From contig CAIQUG010000165.1 of NCBI GenBank assembly GCA_903874895.1, positions 1-41,477 of the forward strand: a stretch of 41,477 nucleotides of DNA. Reading direction: 5' to 3'. The notes under the pieces are model-generated. The model had not been told where the DNA came from and searched no databases. It saw nothing but the letters and a program-made list of their open reading frames with translations. Made by a program: the position numbers and the translations under genes. How positions within the stretch are numbered: position 1 is the first letter of the stretch; the number at the start of each line of letters is the position of its first letter. This DNA comes from an uncultured Caulobacterales bacterium (GTDB lineage Bacteria; Pseudomonadota; Alphaproteobacteria; Caulobacterales; Caulobacteraceae). Positions 16,229 through 25,243 of the stretch are shown piece by piece.

Positions 16229-17317
16229 CTACTGCCCGGCGACCGCGGCTTCCACGGCGGGATGGGTGATCTTGCCGGCCTGCACGTTCAGACCCAGGGC
16301 AAAGCCCGGATCATCGGCAAAGGCCTGCGCCACGCCCTTGTCGGCCAGGGCGATCACATAGGGCTGGGTTGCGGCGTTCAGCGCGTAGGTGGAGGTCCGT
16401 GCCGCGGCACCGGGCATGTTGGCGACGCAGTAGTGCAGCACGCCGTCCACCCGGTAGGTCGGGTCCGCATGGGTGGTCGGGCGGCTGGTCTCGAAGCACC
16501 CGCCCTGATCGATGGCCACGTCCACCAGCACGACGCCGGGCTTCAGCTGGGCGAGGTCGGCCCGGCTGATCAGCTTGGGCGCCGAGGCCCCCGGGATCAG
16601 CACGCAGCCCACGATGAGGTCGGCTTCCCGGGCAGCGGCCAGGATGGCGTCATGGGTCGAGAAGACCGTCTTCACCCGGCCGTCGAAGCGGGCATCCAGC
16701 TCCGCCAGACGATGGGGATCGATGTCGAATATGGTCACGTCCGCCCCCTGCCCCACGGCGATCCGTGCCGCTTCGGTTCCGGAGACCCCGCCGCCGAGGA
16801 TGACGACCTTGCCCGGTGCCACGCCCGGGACGCCGCTGAGCAGCACGCCCGGCCCACCCCAGGGCTTGAGCATCAGGAGCACGCCCACATCCACGGCCAT
16901 CCGCCCGGCGACCTGGCTCATCGGAGTCAGGAGCGGCAGACGCCCGTCGCGACCGACGATGGTTTCATACGCAATGGCGGTGCAGCCGGAGGCCTGCAGA
17001 CCCCGGGTCTGGGGCACGTCAGCAGCCAGGTGCAGGTACGTGAACAGGATGTGGTGCGGCTTCAGGCGGGCCACTTCGACCGCCTGGGGTTCCTTGACCT
17101 TGACGATCATCTCGGCAAAGGCGAACACCGCATCCGCGTCAGGCAGGACGGTGGCGCCCGCCGCCATATAGTCTGCATCGGACGCGCCGATGCCCTGACC
17201 GGCGAGGGTCTCGACAGCGACCTCGTGTCCGCGGCGGACGAGGCCCTTCACCACTTCGGGGATCAGCCCCACCCGGTCTTCGAGGGTCTTGATCTCTTTC
17301 GGCACACCAATGCGCAT
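16229..17317 (-). CDS. ald: Alanine dehydrogenase
   Basis: A 362-residue cytoplasmic enzyme catalysing NAD-dependent interconversion of L-alanine with pyruvate and ammonia. It opens MRIGVPKEIKTLEDRVG, the classic family N-terminus. It has the pyruvate-site lysine in VKVKEPQ (about 72-78), a catalytic-His region HHILFTYLHLAAD (about 86-98), and an NAD-binding glycine motif ILGGGVSGTEAA (about 172-183). Length is standard. ATG 17317 is preferred over the adjacent GTG because AGGGAGA lies six bases upstream. It is divergent from an Lrp-family gene, the usual arrangement for an alanine-responsive activator. It provides pyruvate, the likely amino acceptor of the SpuC-like enzyme, and removes the alanine that reaction makes. 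Confidence 0.93.
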   Translation of the reverse strand: MRIGVPKEIKTLEDRVGLIPEVVKGLVRRGHEVAVETLAGQGIGASDADYMAAGATVLPDADAVFAFAEMIVKVKEPQAVEVARLKPHHILFTYLHLAADVPQTRGLQASGCTAIAYETIVGRDGRLPLLTPMSQVAGRMAVDVGVLLMLKPWGGPGVLLSGVPGVAPGKVVILGGGVSGTEAARIAVGQGADVTIFDIDPHRLAELDARFDGRVKTVFSTHDAILAAAREADLIVGCVLIPGASAPKLISRADLAQLKPGVVLVDVAIDQGGCFETSRPTTHADPTYRVDGVLHYCVANMPGAAARTSTYALNAATQPYVIALADKGVAQAFADDPGFALGLNVQAGKITHPAVEAAVAGQ

Positions 17318-17395
17318 CACCGATCTCCCTGATCCGCCCGACCTGTCGCGGGCGTGTTGAACCTGAAGCCGACGATACGCCGGTTCGGCTGGCGC

Positions 17396-17406
17396 TTTCG
17401 GTGAAA
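17396..17406. promoter_or_regulatory. Candidate Lrp-family site 1
   Basis: TTTC-GGT-GAAA is a perfect inverted repeat between ald and the Lrp-like gene. Its centre is 43 bp from that of site 2, about four helical turns, so both would face the same side of DNA. Confidence 0.45.
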
Positions 17407-17437
17407 CTCCGGCAAAGCTGGGGCTGGCGATGGCGGC

Positions 17438-17462
17438 TTTTCGGTGAAAACACCCATTTCAC
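17438..17462. promoter_or_regulatory. Candidate Lrp-family site 2 with overlapping repeat
   Basis: TTTTC-GGT-GAAAA (17438-17450) is a perfect inverted repeat and repeats the core of site 1. An overlapping pair GTGAAA (17444-17449) and TTTCAC (17457-17462) forms a wider palindrome. The region ends 17 bp before the regulator start, suiting autoregulation as well as ald control. Confidence 0.45.
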
Positions 17463-17478
17463 GACAGGATCTGCGAAC

Positions 17479-17934
17479 ATGATCGATGAATATGACAGGA
17501 ACATTCTTCGAGAGCTGCAGAAGGACGGTCGATCCACCAATGCCGAGCTCGCCCGCCGGGTCAATCTCTCCGAGAGTGCGTGCCTGCGCCGACTGCGCCT
17601 GCTGGAGCAGCGGGGAGTCATCGAGGGATACGCCGCCAAGGTCCATCCCGGCTCCGTCGGACTGCCCATGAGCGTATTCGTCACCCTCAGCCTGACCACC
17701 CAGTCCCAGGCCGCGCTCACCGCCTTCGAGGCGGCCGTGGCCCAGATCCCGGAAGTCATGGAGTGCTATCTGATGACCGGTTCGTCGGACTATCTGTTGA
17801 GGATGGTGGCCCGGGACGTGGATGATCTGGAGCGTCTGCACGCCCAGCGCCTGACGCGAATTCCCGGGGTCAGCCGCGTCACCTCAAGTATCGCCATGCG
17901 TACTGTCGTCAAACGAACGGGACTTCCGCTGTGA
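17479..17934 (+). CDS. Lrp/AsnC-family transcriptional regulator of alanine dehydrogenase
   Basis: A 151-residue regulator starting at ATG 17479. A 26-codon upstream extension reads through the operator region and was rejected. The N-terminus IDEYDRNILRELQKDGRSTN leads into a winged helix-turn-helix with recognition helix near NLSESACLRRLRLLEQ (about 30-45). A RAM/effector domain follows, with VMECYLMTGSSDYLLRMV (about 94-111), typical of amino-acid-sensing Lrp proteins. Divergence from ald and the paired TTTTC-GGT-GAAAA repeats suggest that it is an AldR-type, alanine-responsive regulator of ald and itself. Confidence 0.88.
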   Translation: MIDEYDRNILRELQKDGRSTNAELARRVNLSESACLRRLRLLEQRGVIEGYAAKVHPGSVGLPMSVFVTLSLTTQSQAALTAFEAAVAQIPEVMECYLMTGSSDYLLRMVARDVDDLERLHAQRLTRIPGVSRVTSSIAMRTVVKRTGLPL

Positions 17935-18079
17935 TGGCCATTTCCGTAAGTATTCATGTTGGATTAACCACGCGCAAGGCCTCACTTCAGACGCAGACGC
18001 CTTGAATATATGTTAGATAATCAACGGTTCATTCATTGCCGATCGCTATACATGCTATCTGGCAGTGTGACGGTTGAAA

Positions 18080-20407
18080 ATGATCGCTACGGAACCGCGA
18101 TTGACGCGAGACGGCGAGGCCCTGAGGCTGGTGCTGTCTGCGCGCATGGAATCCGCCCGCGCCCGCGCGGCGGCGGCGGTATTCCTGATGATGGGCGCGG
18201 AGTTTGTGTCCCTCAGCATCTGGCCCGTGATCTGGCTGGTGCTGGTGATGACCAGCTTTGTCGTGGATCGGGGCGTTGCCCGGGCCTGCCTTCGCCGTCG
18301 CGGGACCTTCCCAAGTGCGCTGGTCACTGCGCTCGGCCTGTGGATCCTGGCCTGCAGTGTGACCTATGCGTCGATCGCGCTCTATTTCTGGAAGTGGGGC
18401 GGCGAATTCGGACGGAGTTTCGCCCTGGTCCAGGCCGGCGCCGGACTGGTCCAGGCGGCCATCCAGCTGCGGTCGGTCCGGCGGCTGATGGTGCTGTCGA
18501 TGCTCGGGCACGGCTGGGTCATCCTGCTGATCCCCTCGGCCTCCGGCATTGCCCAGTTCGGACCTGTGGGCCTCGTCCTGCCGTTCGCCGGCTTCATGGT
18601 CTTCGTCTCCCTGCTCTTGCAGCTCGTCCGCCACAGTGCAGCCGAGCAGGCAGAGCTGATCCGCGCCAAGCGCGAGGCCGAGTCCCAACGGGCCTTCACC
18701 ACCTCCATCATTGAAAGCATCCCGAACCTCCTGTTCGTGATCAACGCCCGGACCGGGGCCTTCGAGCTGATCAACAAGGCGGCCGAACGGATCACCGGGA
18801 TCAGCCGCGCCGAGGCCGTCGGGCGTCGCTACGAGGACTTCTACCCCGCCGAAGCCGCCGCGCGCCTGCGACGCCTGGACGCGGAGGCCATGGCCTCCGG
18901 CCAGCCGGTGACCTTCGAGGACGAGTCGATCATCAGCGCGGACGGCGCGCTGCGGACCCTGCGCGGTCGCCATGTCTGTATCGCCGACGAGGACAACGCG
19001 CCGCGCTATCTCATCGGCGTGGCCGAGGATGTGACCGACGTCCGGGAGGCCGAGGCCCAGGTCGTCCGCCTCGCCCACTATGACAGCCTGACAGAGTTGC
19101 CGAACCGGGTCCTGTTCCGCGCCCGTCTCAACACGGCCTTCGATACGGCCACCAGCGGCGGCGACCGGGCTGCGCTGCTCTGGATCGATCTCGACCACTT
19201 CAAGGAAGTGAACGACACCCTCGGGCATCTGGTCGGCGATCAGCTGCTGATGGAGGTGGGCGAGCGCCTGAAGGGCACCGTGCGCGCCCAGGATACCGTC
19301 GCCCGCCTGGGCGGCGACGAATTCGCCATCGTCCAGACCGGCCTGATCAGAAACGGCGATGCCGAGGACCTGGCGGCGCGGGTGGTCCAGCTGATGAGCC
19401 AGCCCTTCCATCTCAGCGGCCGTGCCATCTGCATCGGTGCGAGTGTCGGCATTGCCTTCGCGCCGGAAGATGGACTGACGGCGGACGAGCTGATGATGCA
19501 TGCCGACATGGCCCTCTATCGCTGCAAGCAGACCGGCCGCGGCGGCTATCGCCTGTTCGAGCGCGAGATGAACGAGCGCCGCCGCGCCCGCCGCACCCTG
19601 GAGCAGGACCTGCGTCGCGCCTTTGCCGAGGACAGCTTCTCGGTGGTCTTCCAGCCGCAGCTGAATGTGAAGACGGACCGCATTTCCGGGTGCGAGGCCC
19701 TGATGCGCCTTCAGATTGACGGTCGCGCCGTGTCCCCCGCCGAGTTCATTCCGGTGGCCGAGGAAATCGGGCTGATCAATCAGATCGGGGAATGGATCCT
19801 GCGCCAGGCCTGCGCCGAGGCCGCGACCTGGCCTTCCGGCATGAAGGTGGCGGTGAACATGTCGCCGGCCCAGTTCAAGGATCCGAACCTGATCCGCATG
19901 GTGATCTCCGCCCTCGCCCATGCCGGACTGAGCCCGGACCGACTGGAGCTGGAAATCACCGAAGGCACGCTGCTGCAGAACAACGATGCCAATCTGACCA
20001 CCCTGTTCAGGCTGCGGGAGCTGGGCGTCCAGGTGGCCCTGGACGATTTCGGTACCGGCTTTTCCAGCCTGAACTATCTACGCCAGTTCCCGTTCACCAA
20101 GATCAAGATCGACAAGTCCTTCGTCAGCGACCTGTCCATGAGCCTGGAGTCGGTGTCCATCGTGAAGGCGATTGCGGGCATGGCCTCCAGCCTCGGCATG
20201 CAGACCACCGCCGAGGGCGTGGAAACCGAACGGCAGCTGGAGATGGTGAAGAGCTACGGCTGCACCGAGATCCAGGGGTACCTGATTTCCCAGCCCTGCA
20301 CCGCTGAGGAGCTGGCCGATGTTTTCGCGCGTTACGGTGGACAGACGTCGACCCGTGTCGGCACAGCCGCGGCGGGCGATCCGGAGCTGTGGCTCTCCGC
20401 CGGCTGA
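18080..20407 (+). CDS. Membrane-bound GGDEF-EAL cyclic-di-GMP protein with PAS domain
   Basis: A 775-residue protein starting at ATG 18080; the TTG two codons earlier is less likely. About five hydrophobic spans (residues 25-195) form a membrane sensor. A PAS domain (about 210-330) follows, then a GGDEF domain with intact GGDEF near residue 412 and an RAQD inhibitory I-site five residues upstream. The EAL domain starts near 535 (EALMRL) and keeps ELEITEG, DDFGTGFSS, KIDKSF and AEGVETE. Both cyclase and phosphodiesterase active sites therefore look complete, so net activity on c-di-GMP cannot be predicted. It stands alone and converges with the thiolase gene 19 bp away. The AT-rich leader 17935-18079 probably contains its promoter. 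Confidence 0.88.
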   Translation: MIATEPRLTRDGEALRLVLSARMESARARAAAAVFLMMGAEFVSLSIWPVIWLVLVMTSFVVDRGVARACLRRRGTFPSALVTALGLWILACSVTYASIALYFWKWGGEFGRSFALVQAGAGLVQAAIQLRSVRRLMVLSMLGHGWVILLIPSASGIAQFGPVGLVLPFAGFMVFVSLLLQLVRHSAAEQAELIRAKREAESQRAFTTSIIESIPNLLFVINARTGAFELINKAAERITGISRAEAVGRRYEDFYPAEAAARLRRLDAEAMASGQPVTFEDESIISADGALRTLRGRHVCIADEDNAPRYLIGVAEDVTDVREAEAQVVRLAHYDSLTELPNRVLFRARLNTAFDTATSGGDRAALLWIDLDHFKEVNDTLGHLVGDQLLMEVGERLKGTVRAQDTVARLGGDEFAIVQTGLIRNGDAEDLAARVVQLMSQPFHLSGRAICIGASVGIAFAPEDGLTADELMMHADMALYRCKQTGRGGYRLFEREMNERRRARRTLEQDLRRAFAEDSFSVVFQPQLNVKTDRISGCEALMRLQIDGRAVSPAEFIPVAEEIGLINQIGEWILRQACAEAATWPSGMKVAVNMSPAQFKDPNLIRMVISALAHAGLSPDRLELEITEGTLLQNNDANLTTLFRLRELGVQVALDDFGTGFSSLNYLRQFPFTKIKIDKSFVSDLSMSLESVSIVKAIAGMASSLGMQTTAEGVETERQLEMVKSYGCTEIQGYLISQPCTAEELADVFARYGGQTSTRVGTAAAGDPELWLSAG

Positions 20408-20426
20408 TCCGGGAACGGGTCCGGCC

Positions 20427-21635
20427 TCAGGCTCGCTCGAAGATCGCGGCCATGCCCTGGCCGCCGCCCACGCACATGGTCTCCAGCCCGTAGCGCTCGC
20501 CGCTGCGCTCGAGTTCATGGAGCAGGGTGGCGAGGATCCGCACCCCCGTCGCCGCGATGGGGTGTCCGAGAGAAATCCCGGACCCGTTCACATTGAGACC
20601 GGCCAGGCGGTCGTCGTTTTCGGCCCAGCCCCAGCCCTGCAGCACCGCCAGGACCTGGGTCGCGAACGCCTCGTTCAGCTCGACCCGCCCGATGTCCTTC
20701 CAGCCCATCCCGCTGCGGGCGAACAGCTTTTCCACCGCCGGCACCGGTCCGATGCCCATCATGGCCGGATCACAGCCGGCTGCGGCCCAGCCCACCATGT
20801 AGCCCATGGGCGTCAGGTTCATCTCGGCGAGCTTGTCCTCCGCCACCACGAGGACCGCGGCCGCCGCATCGTTCTGCTGGCTGGAATTGCCCGCCGTGAC
20901 GACGCCGTCCTTCATCAGAGCGGGCAACCGCGCCAGGCTCTCCAGCGTGGCGTCCGGCCGCACGCCCTCGTCCCGGTCGAAGATCAGGTCGGGCTTGCCC
21001 CGCACAGGCACGGACACGGGGACCAGTTCGTCGGCGAACCGGCCGGCCGCCCAGGCCTCCGCCGCGCGGTGCTGGCTGGCCACGGCATAGGTGTCCGACG
21101 CTTCCCGGCTGACCCCGTAGGCCCTGGCGAGGTTCTCCGCCGTCTCGATCATCCCGGAGATCTTGCCGAACCGCTCCACCGGCTGCGACCGCTCCCGCCC
21201 CCGCTCCAGCCGGTCATAGAGGGTGACAGATCCCGCCCGGGCCCCGCCGCGCATGTTCAGCGAGTAGTATTCCACCCGGCTCATGCTCTCCACACCGCCG
21301 GCAATGACGACGTCTGCCGCACCGGTCTGAACCATCATCGCCGCCGTGGCGATCGCCTGGAGGCCGCCGCCGCACCGTCGGTCCAGCTGGACGCCCGGCA
21401 CCTCGATCGGCAGTCCGGCCGCCAGCGCCGCCCACCGACCGGTGCAGGGCGTCTCGCCGTTCATGTAGCTCTGCGCAAACACCACATCGTCGATCCGCGA
21501 GGGATCCACGCCGCTGCGGGCCACGACTTCCTTGACCACGAGGGCCCCCAGCGTCTCCACCGGCACGGTCTGCAGAGCGCCCAGGAACTTGCCGACGGGC
21601 GTACGAACGGGGGCAACAAGAGCGGCACGGCGCAT
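20427..21635 (-). CDS. Acetyl-CoA acyltransferase (thiolase)
   Basis: A 402-residue thiolase starting at ATG 21635, with CGAGG upstream. A TTG-initiated extension of 13 codons was rejected. The nucleophilic cysteine is in DRRCGGGLQA (about residue 88-89). Further catalytic motifs are NEAFA, GHPIAATG with the catalytic His, and the C-terminal CVGGGQG with the second Cys. It performs the thiolytic last step of beta-oxidation or the reverse condensation of acetyl-CoA. No partner dehydrogenase is directly adjacent, so the physiological substrate is open. It is divergent from the secreted YceI gene. Confidence 0.9.
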   Translation of the reverse strand: MRRAALVAPVRTPVGKFLGALQTVPVETLGALVVKEVVARSGVDPSRIDDVVFAQSYMNGETPCTGRWAALAAGLPIEVPGVQLDRRCGGGLQAIATAAMMVQTGAADVVIAGGVESMSRVEYYSLNMRGGARAGSVTLYDRLERGRERSQPVERFGKISGMIETAENLARAYGVSREASDTYAVASQHRAAEAWAAGRFADELVPVSVPVRGKPDLIFDRDEGVRPDATLESLARLPALMKDGVVTAGNSSQQNDAAAAVLVVAEDKLAEMNLTPMGYMVGWAAAGCDPAMMGIGPVPAVEKLFARSGMGWKDIGRVELNEAFATQVLAVLQGWGWAENDDRLAGLNVNGSGISLGHPIAATGVRILATLLHELERSGERYGLETMCVGGGQGMAAIFERA

Positions 21636-21790
21636 GGGGAACCTCGGATCAGCTACAGTCGAGCTATTCGACAATCTGCCGGGCTTGTAAACACCGGCCG
21701 GGGTCGTGCGCAGGCCCGATGCCTAGGCGCGACGCATCCTGCGCCCCATATACCCGATACGACCTTCCCCATCTCCCTTCGGAGCCCGCC

Positions 21791-22402
21791 GTGTCTCGCA
21801 TCTTCCTCGCCCTGGCCGCCCTTGCCCTCGTGCTGACGACCCAGCCGGCAGTTGCCGCCGGCCCCACCACCCGGGATCCGGCCCGCCTTCCTGCCGGGGA
21901 CTATGTTCTCGACAAGAGCCATGCGAGCCTGGTGGCGCGGGTCAGCCACATGGGCTTTTCCCGCTACACCCTTCGCTTCACGAAGCTGGATGCCGGCTTC
22001 ACCTATGACCCCGCCGCGCCGGAAAAGACCCGCATTACGGTGGCCGTTGATCCGACCAGCCTCGATACCGGCTCCTCAAGCTTCAGCAAGGCGCTCGCCA
22101 ACGGCACCACCTGGCTGAATGCGGGCGCGTATCCGAAGATCACCTTCACCTCGACCGGTGTCACGCCGGGGGCCGATGGCATGGGCCAGGTGACCGGCGA
22201 CCTGACCTTCCTGGGCGTCACCCGTCCGCTGGTGATGGACGTCCACTGGAACGGCGTTGGCCCCGGTCTCTTCGGCGGCACGCGGACGGGCTTTTCCGCC
22301 ACGGCGCACATCAAGCGGTCCGATTTCGGCAACAGGACCGACCTGCCGGTGGTGGGGGATGACGTGGACTTCGAGATCGAAGTCGAGTTCTACAGAACCT
22401 GA
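21791..22402 (+). CDS. Secreted YceI-family protein
   Basis: A 203-residue periplasmic lipocalin-like protein. The start is the GTG at 21791, six bases after GGAG; it gives a clean signal peptide (VSRIFLALAALALVLTTQPAVAA), whereas the longer upstream reading gives a polar N-terminus. The mature part shows the YceI pattern: LDKSHASLVARVSHMGFSRY, a VDPTSLDTG segment, PKITFTST, and GDLTFLGVTRPLVMDV. YceI proteins bind isoprenoid-type lipids in a beta-barrel. It lies 19 bp upstream of the cytochrome b561-YceI fusion, so the pair is probably one operon. Confidence 0.85.
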   Translation: MSRIFLALAALALVLTTQPAVAAGPTTRDPARLPAGDYVLDKSHASLVARVSHMGFSRYTLRFTKLDAGFTYDPAAPEKTRITVAVDPTSLDTGSSSFSKALANGTTWLNAGAYPKITFTSTGVTPGADGMGQVTGDLTFLGVTRPLVMDVHWNGVGPGLFGGTRTGFSATAHIKRSDFGNRTDLPVVGDDVDFEIEVEFYRT

Positions 22403-22421
22403 TCCATTGGAGACCGTCCCC

Positions 22422-23723
22422 ATGTCCCGTTCGTCCGACCGTTACACAGGGGTCGCCGTCGCCCTCCACTGGCTGATCGCCGTCTCGATCCTGTTCCAGA
22501 TCATGCTGGGCTGGCGAATGGACGATCACGGGAACTCAGCGGTGACCTTCCTGGTCTTCCAGCTGCACAAGTCCATCGGGATCACCATCCTGCTCCTCAG
22601 CCTGGCAAGGCTGGGCTGGCGGCTCGCCAATCCGCCACCGCCCCTTCCAGCTCAACTGAAGCCTTGGGAACGCTGGCTGGCCCATGCCACGCACCTCGGC
22701 TTCTACGCCATCATGATCGGCCTGCCCCTGACCGGATGGCTGCTTGTGTCCGCATCCAAGACCAACATTCCGACCCTGCTGTACGGAGTCTTGCCCTGGC
22801 CTCACATCCCCGGCGTGGCGGAGCTGGCACCGCCGGCCAAGCTCGTCTGGCACAAGGTCGGCGAGCTCGGCCACGGCCTGCTGGCCAAACTGACCTATCT
22901 TCTGCTGGCCCTGCATGTGGCCGGTGCGCTGAAGCACCAGCTGGTCGATCGCGACGGAACCCTCGCCCGGATGATCCCGGGCGTTCGCGCGGGGGCCTGG
23001 TTTGATCCCCGGGCATTGATCGCTGCCGCCGCCGTGCTGGCCGCCCTCGCCGGGGGGCAGTGGGTCTTCCGGCAGACGGCGGCGCCCACCGTGCCCACCC
23101 CGGCCGCTCCGGCACCGGTGGTGCCTGCCGCGGCCGTCCCGACGCCGGCCACAATGACAACCCCGGCAACCCCGGCAACCGCCGCCACCGAAACGCCCGC
23201 CAAGGCCGCCGCACCGCATCCGGTCACGCCCTGGACGGTGGAAGCCGGCGGGAAGCTGGACTTTGCCACCAGCTGGTCCGGTCAGCCGGTGACCGGCCAG
23301 TTCAAGGACTGGACCGCAGACATCCGGTTCTCCGAGGACGCGCCGGCGGACTCCAGTGTCACCGTCACCGTCAATCCGACCTCCGTGGCCACCGGGGACG
23401 CCCAGCGGGACGCGACCCTGCCCACCGAGGACTGGCTGGACACCACGGGCTTCCCGAAGGCCACGTTCCATGCCGACGGCTTCCGCCGCCAGGGCCCAAT
23501 CTGGACAGCGGATGGCCAGTTGACCCTCAAGGGCGTCTCCCGGCCCCTGCGCCTGACCTTCACCCTCGAGCAGAAGGGCGACCGGGTCACGGCCCGGGGA
23601 CGAACTTCGGTCGATCGCATCGCCTTCGGCGTCGGCAAGGGCGATTTTGCCGCCACCGACCAGATCCCGGCCCAGGTGACGGTCAGCTTTGCCTTCAGCG
23701 CCCGCCGCAGGCCGGCACCCTGA
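22422..23723 (+). CDS. Cytochrome b561-YceI fusion protein
   Basis: A 433-residue two-domain protein starting at ATG 22422 after GGAG. Residues about 8-200 form a four-helix cytochrome b561 domain with candidate haem-ligand histidines at 16 and 49 and in HKVGELGHG and ALHVAGALKH. A further hydrophobic helix (about 193-212) is followed by a Pro/Ala/Thr-rich linker (about 221-268) and a C-terminal periplasmic YceI domain (about 270-433). The fusion suggests electron transfer between a membrane b-haem and a lipid or quinone held in the YceI barrel, which is inference. The stand-alone YceI gene directly upstream may supply a mobile carrier. Confidence 0.85.
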   Translation: MSRSSDRYTGVAVALHWLIAVSILFQIMLGWRMDDHGNSAVTFLVFQLHKSIGITILLLSLARLGWRLANPPPPLPAQLKPWERWLAHATHLGFYAIMIGLPLTGWLLVSASKTNIPTLLYGVLPWPHIPGVAELAPPAKLVWHKVGELGHGLLAKLTYLLLALHVAGALKHQLVDRDGTLARMIPGVRAGAWFDPRALIAAAAVLAALAGGQWVFRQTAAPTVPTPAAPAPVVPAAAVPTPATMTTPATPATAATETPAKAAAPHPVTPWTVEAGGKLDFATSWSGQPVTGQFKDWTADIRFSEDAPADSSVTVTVNPTSVATGDAQRDATLPTEDWLDTTGFPKATFHADGFRRQGPIWTADGQLTLKGVSRPLRLTFTLEQKGDRVTARGRTSVDRIAFGVGKGDFAATDQIPAQVTVSFAFSARRRPAP

Positions 23724-23808
23724 TCGCGGGAGCCTGACCCTGCGGCACGCTGGCGCCGGGTGAAGATCCGGGTCTAGGATGCACGTCCGACGACCGGGAG
23801 ACTGTGAC

Positions 23809-25011
23809 ATGGACCTGAACCTGTCCGCCGAAGACTGCGCCTTCCAGCAGGAGGTCCGCGCCTTTCTGGATGCCGAGCTCACGGCGGACCTGCGGGAGGC
23901 GGGGCGGCGGACCACCAGTGTCTTCACCGACCGGGACTGGAACCTGCCGTGGCACCGGATCCTGCATCGCAGGGGCTGGGTCGCCCCCGCCTGGCCGGTG
24001 GACCATGGCGGACCGGGCTGGACCGAGATGCAGAAGCACATCTTCGCCTCGGAATGTGCCCTGGCCGGGGCCCCGTCCCTGTCGCCCATGGGCCTGAAGA
24101 TGGTGGGGCCGTGCATCCAGCGCTTCGGCACCGACGCGCAGAAGGCCCATTACCTGCCCCGCATCCTGTCCGGCGACGACTACTGGTGCCAGGGCTATTC
24201 GGAGCCCGGCTCCGGCTCCGACCTGGCCTCCCTGCAGCTGCGGGCGGTCCGGGACGGAGACGACTACGTGCTGAACGGCTCCAAGATCTGGACCACCCAC
24301 GCCCACTTCGCCAACCGGATGTTCTGCCTCGTCCGCACCCGCTTCGACGGCAAGCCCCAGGCCGGGATCACCTTCCTGCTGCTGGACATGGACACGCCGG
24401 GCATCACCGTGAAGCCGATCATCACCATGGCCGGGGATCACGAGGTCAATCAGGTGTTCTTCGACGAGGCCCGCGTTCCCGTCTCCGGCCGCCTCGGCGA
24501 GGAGAACCAGGGCTGGACGGTGGCGAAGTACCTGCTCGAATTCGAACGCGGCGGCGGGGCAGCCGCAGGGTTGAAGCTGAGCGTGTCCCGCATTCGCGAC
24601 ATGGCCCGGGCCGAGGCGCTGGGGGACGGGCGACGGCTGATCGATGATCCGGATTTCGCAGCCCGGCTGATGGAAGCCGAACTCGCCGTGCAGGCGATCG
24701 AGATGACCGAGCACCGGGTGCTGAGCGCCATGGCGTCCGGCCGTGCGCCGGGGCCCGCCTCGTCCATGCTGAAGACACAGTCCACGGAGATGATGCAGCA
24801 GCTGGACACCCTCGCCGTTGAAGCGTCGCAGCACTATGCCGCGGTATTCCAGCCGGAGGCGCGGGCGGCGGGAGCCAATGTGGAGCCCATCGGTCCTGAC
24901 CACAGCCTGGTATCCATGGCGCGCTACCTGAACAACCGGGCCGCGAGCATCTATGGGGGATCCAACGAGATCCAGCGCAACATCATGGCCCAGCTGGTGC
25001 TGGGCCTCTAG
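23809..25011 (+). CDS. Acyl-CoA dehydrogenase family protein
   Basis: A 400-residue flavoprotein starting at ATG 23809, eight bases after CGGGAG. The N-terminal helical domain is followed by the beta-domain motif GYSEPGSGSDLASL (about 137-150) that binds FAD and acyl-CoA, then WTTHAHFAN. The C-terminal flavin segment is YGGSNEIQRNI. In medium-chain enzymes the catalytic Glu lies in Y-E-G-T at this point; here the position is Gly, as in many FadE-type paralogues, so the base must lie elsewhere or the enzyme acts on an unusual acyl group. No electron-transfer flavoprotein gene is adjacent. It probably oxidises an acyl-CoA of unknown chain type. Confidence 0.88.
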   Translation: MDLNLSAEDCAFQQEVRAFLDAELTADLREAGRRTTSVFTDRDWNLPWHRILHRRGWVAPAWPVDHGGPGWTEMQKHIFASECALAGAPSLSPMGLKMVGPCIQRFGTDAQKAHYLPRILSGDDYWCQGYSEPGSGSDLASLQLRAVRDGDDYVLNGSKIWTTHAHFANRMFCLVRTRFDGKPQAGITFLLLDMDTPGITVKPIITMAGDHEVNQVFFDEARVPVSGRLGEENQGWTVAKYLLEFERGGGAAAGLKLSVSRIRDMARAEALGDGRRLIDDPDFAARLMEAELAVQAIEMTEHRVLSAMASGRAPGPASSMLKTQSTEMMQQLDTLAVEASQHYAAVFQPEARAAGANVEPIGPDHSLVSMARYLNNRAASIYGGSNEIQRNIMAQLVLGL

Positions 25012-25045
25012 CCCCGTGGGCGCGTCACCGCTTCCCGGCCCGGAT

Positions 25046-25243
25046 CTAGACCGTCAGGGGCGAGGCCAGGGTCGAGTCCGTGGCGCAGCAGACGCAAACG
25101 CCGGTGTCGAAGAACAGCTCCCGCTCCTCGTAGGTGGGAGGCTCATGGCAGATCTGGCAGACCAGGCCCTGGGCCCGGGCGGCGCGCTGCCACAGATCGC
25201 GCGCGGGATTTTGCAGGTCAGCGGAGACGGTCGTCGAGTCCAT
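25046..25243 (-). CDS. Tiny zinc-ribbon-like protein
   Basis: A 65-residue protein starting at ATG 25243, with GGGAGG six bases upstream, which settles the start against a longer reading. Two cysteine pairs (CQIC near residue 37 and CVCC near 58) separated by about 17 residues suggest a zinc ribbon. The first half is polar and helical-looking. Function is unrecognised; small nucleic-acid or protein-binding adaptors of this type are common. It is convergent with the acyl-CoA dehydrogenase gene and divergent from the enoyl-CoA hydratase. The 25244-25431 gap holds no other gene I can see. Confidence 0.65.
   Translation of the reverse strand: MDSTTVSADLQNPARDLWQRAARAQGLVCQICHEPPTYEERELFFDTGVCVCCATDSTLASPLTV

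Noticed and set aside
18029-19921. 630-residue minus-strand frame
   Set aside because: Antisense to the GGDEF-EAL gene, which has full catalytic motifs.
23085-23230. Pro/Ala/Thr codon repeats as a tandem-repeat element
   Set aside because: It is the interdomain linker of the cytochrome b561-YceI protein; the repetition is irregular and coding.
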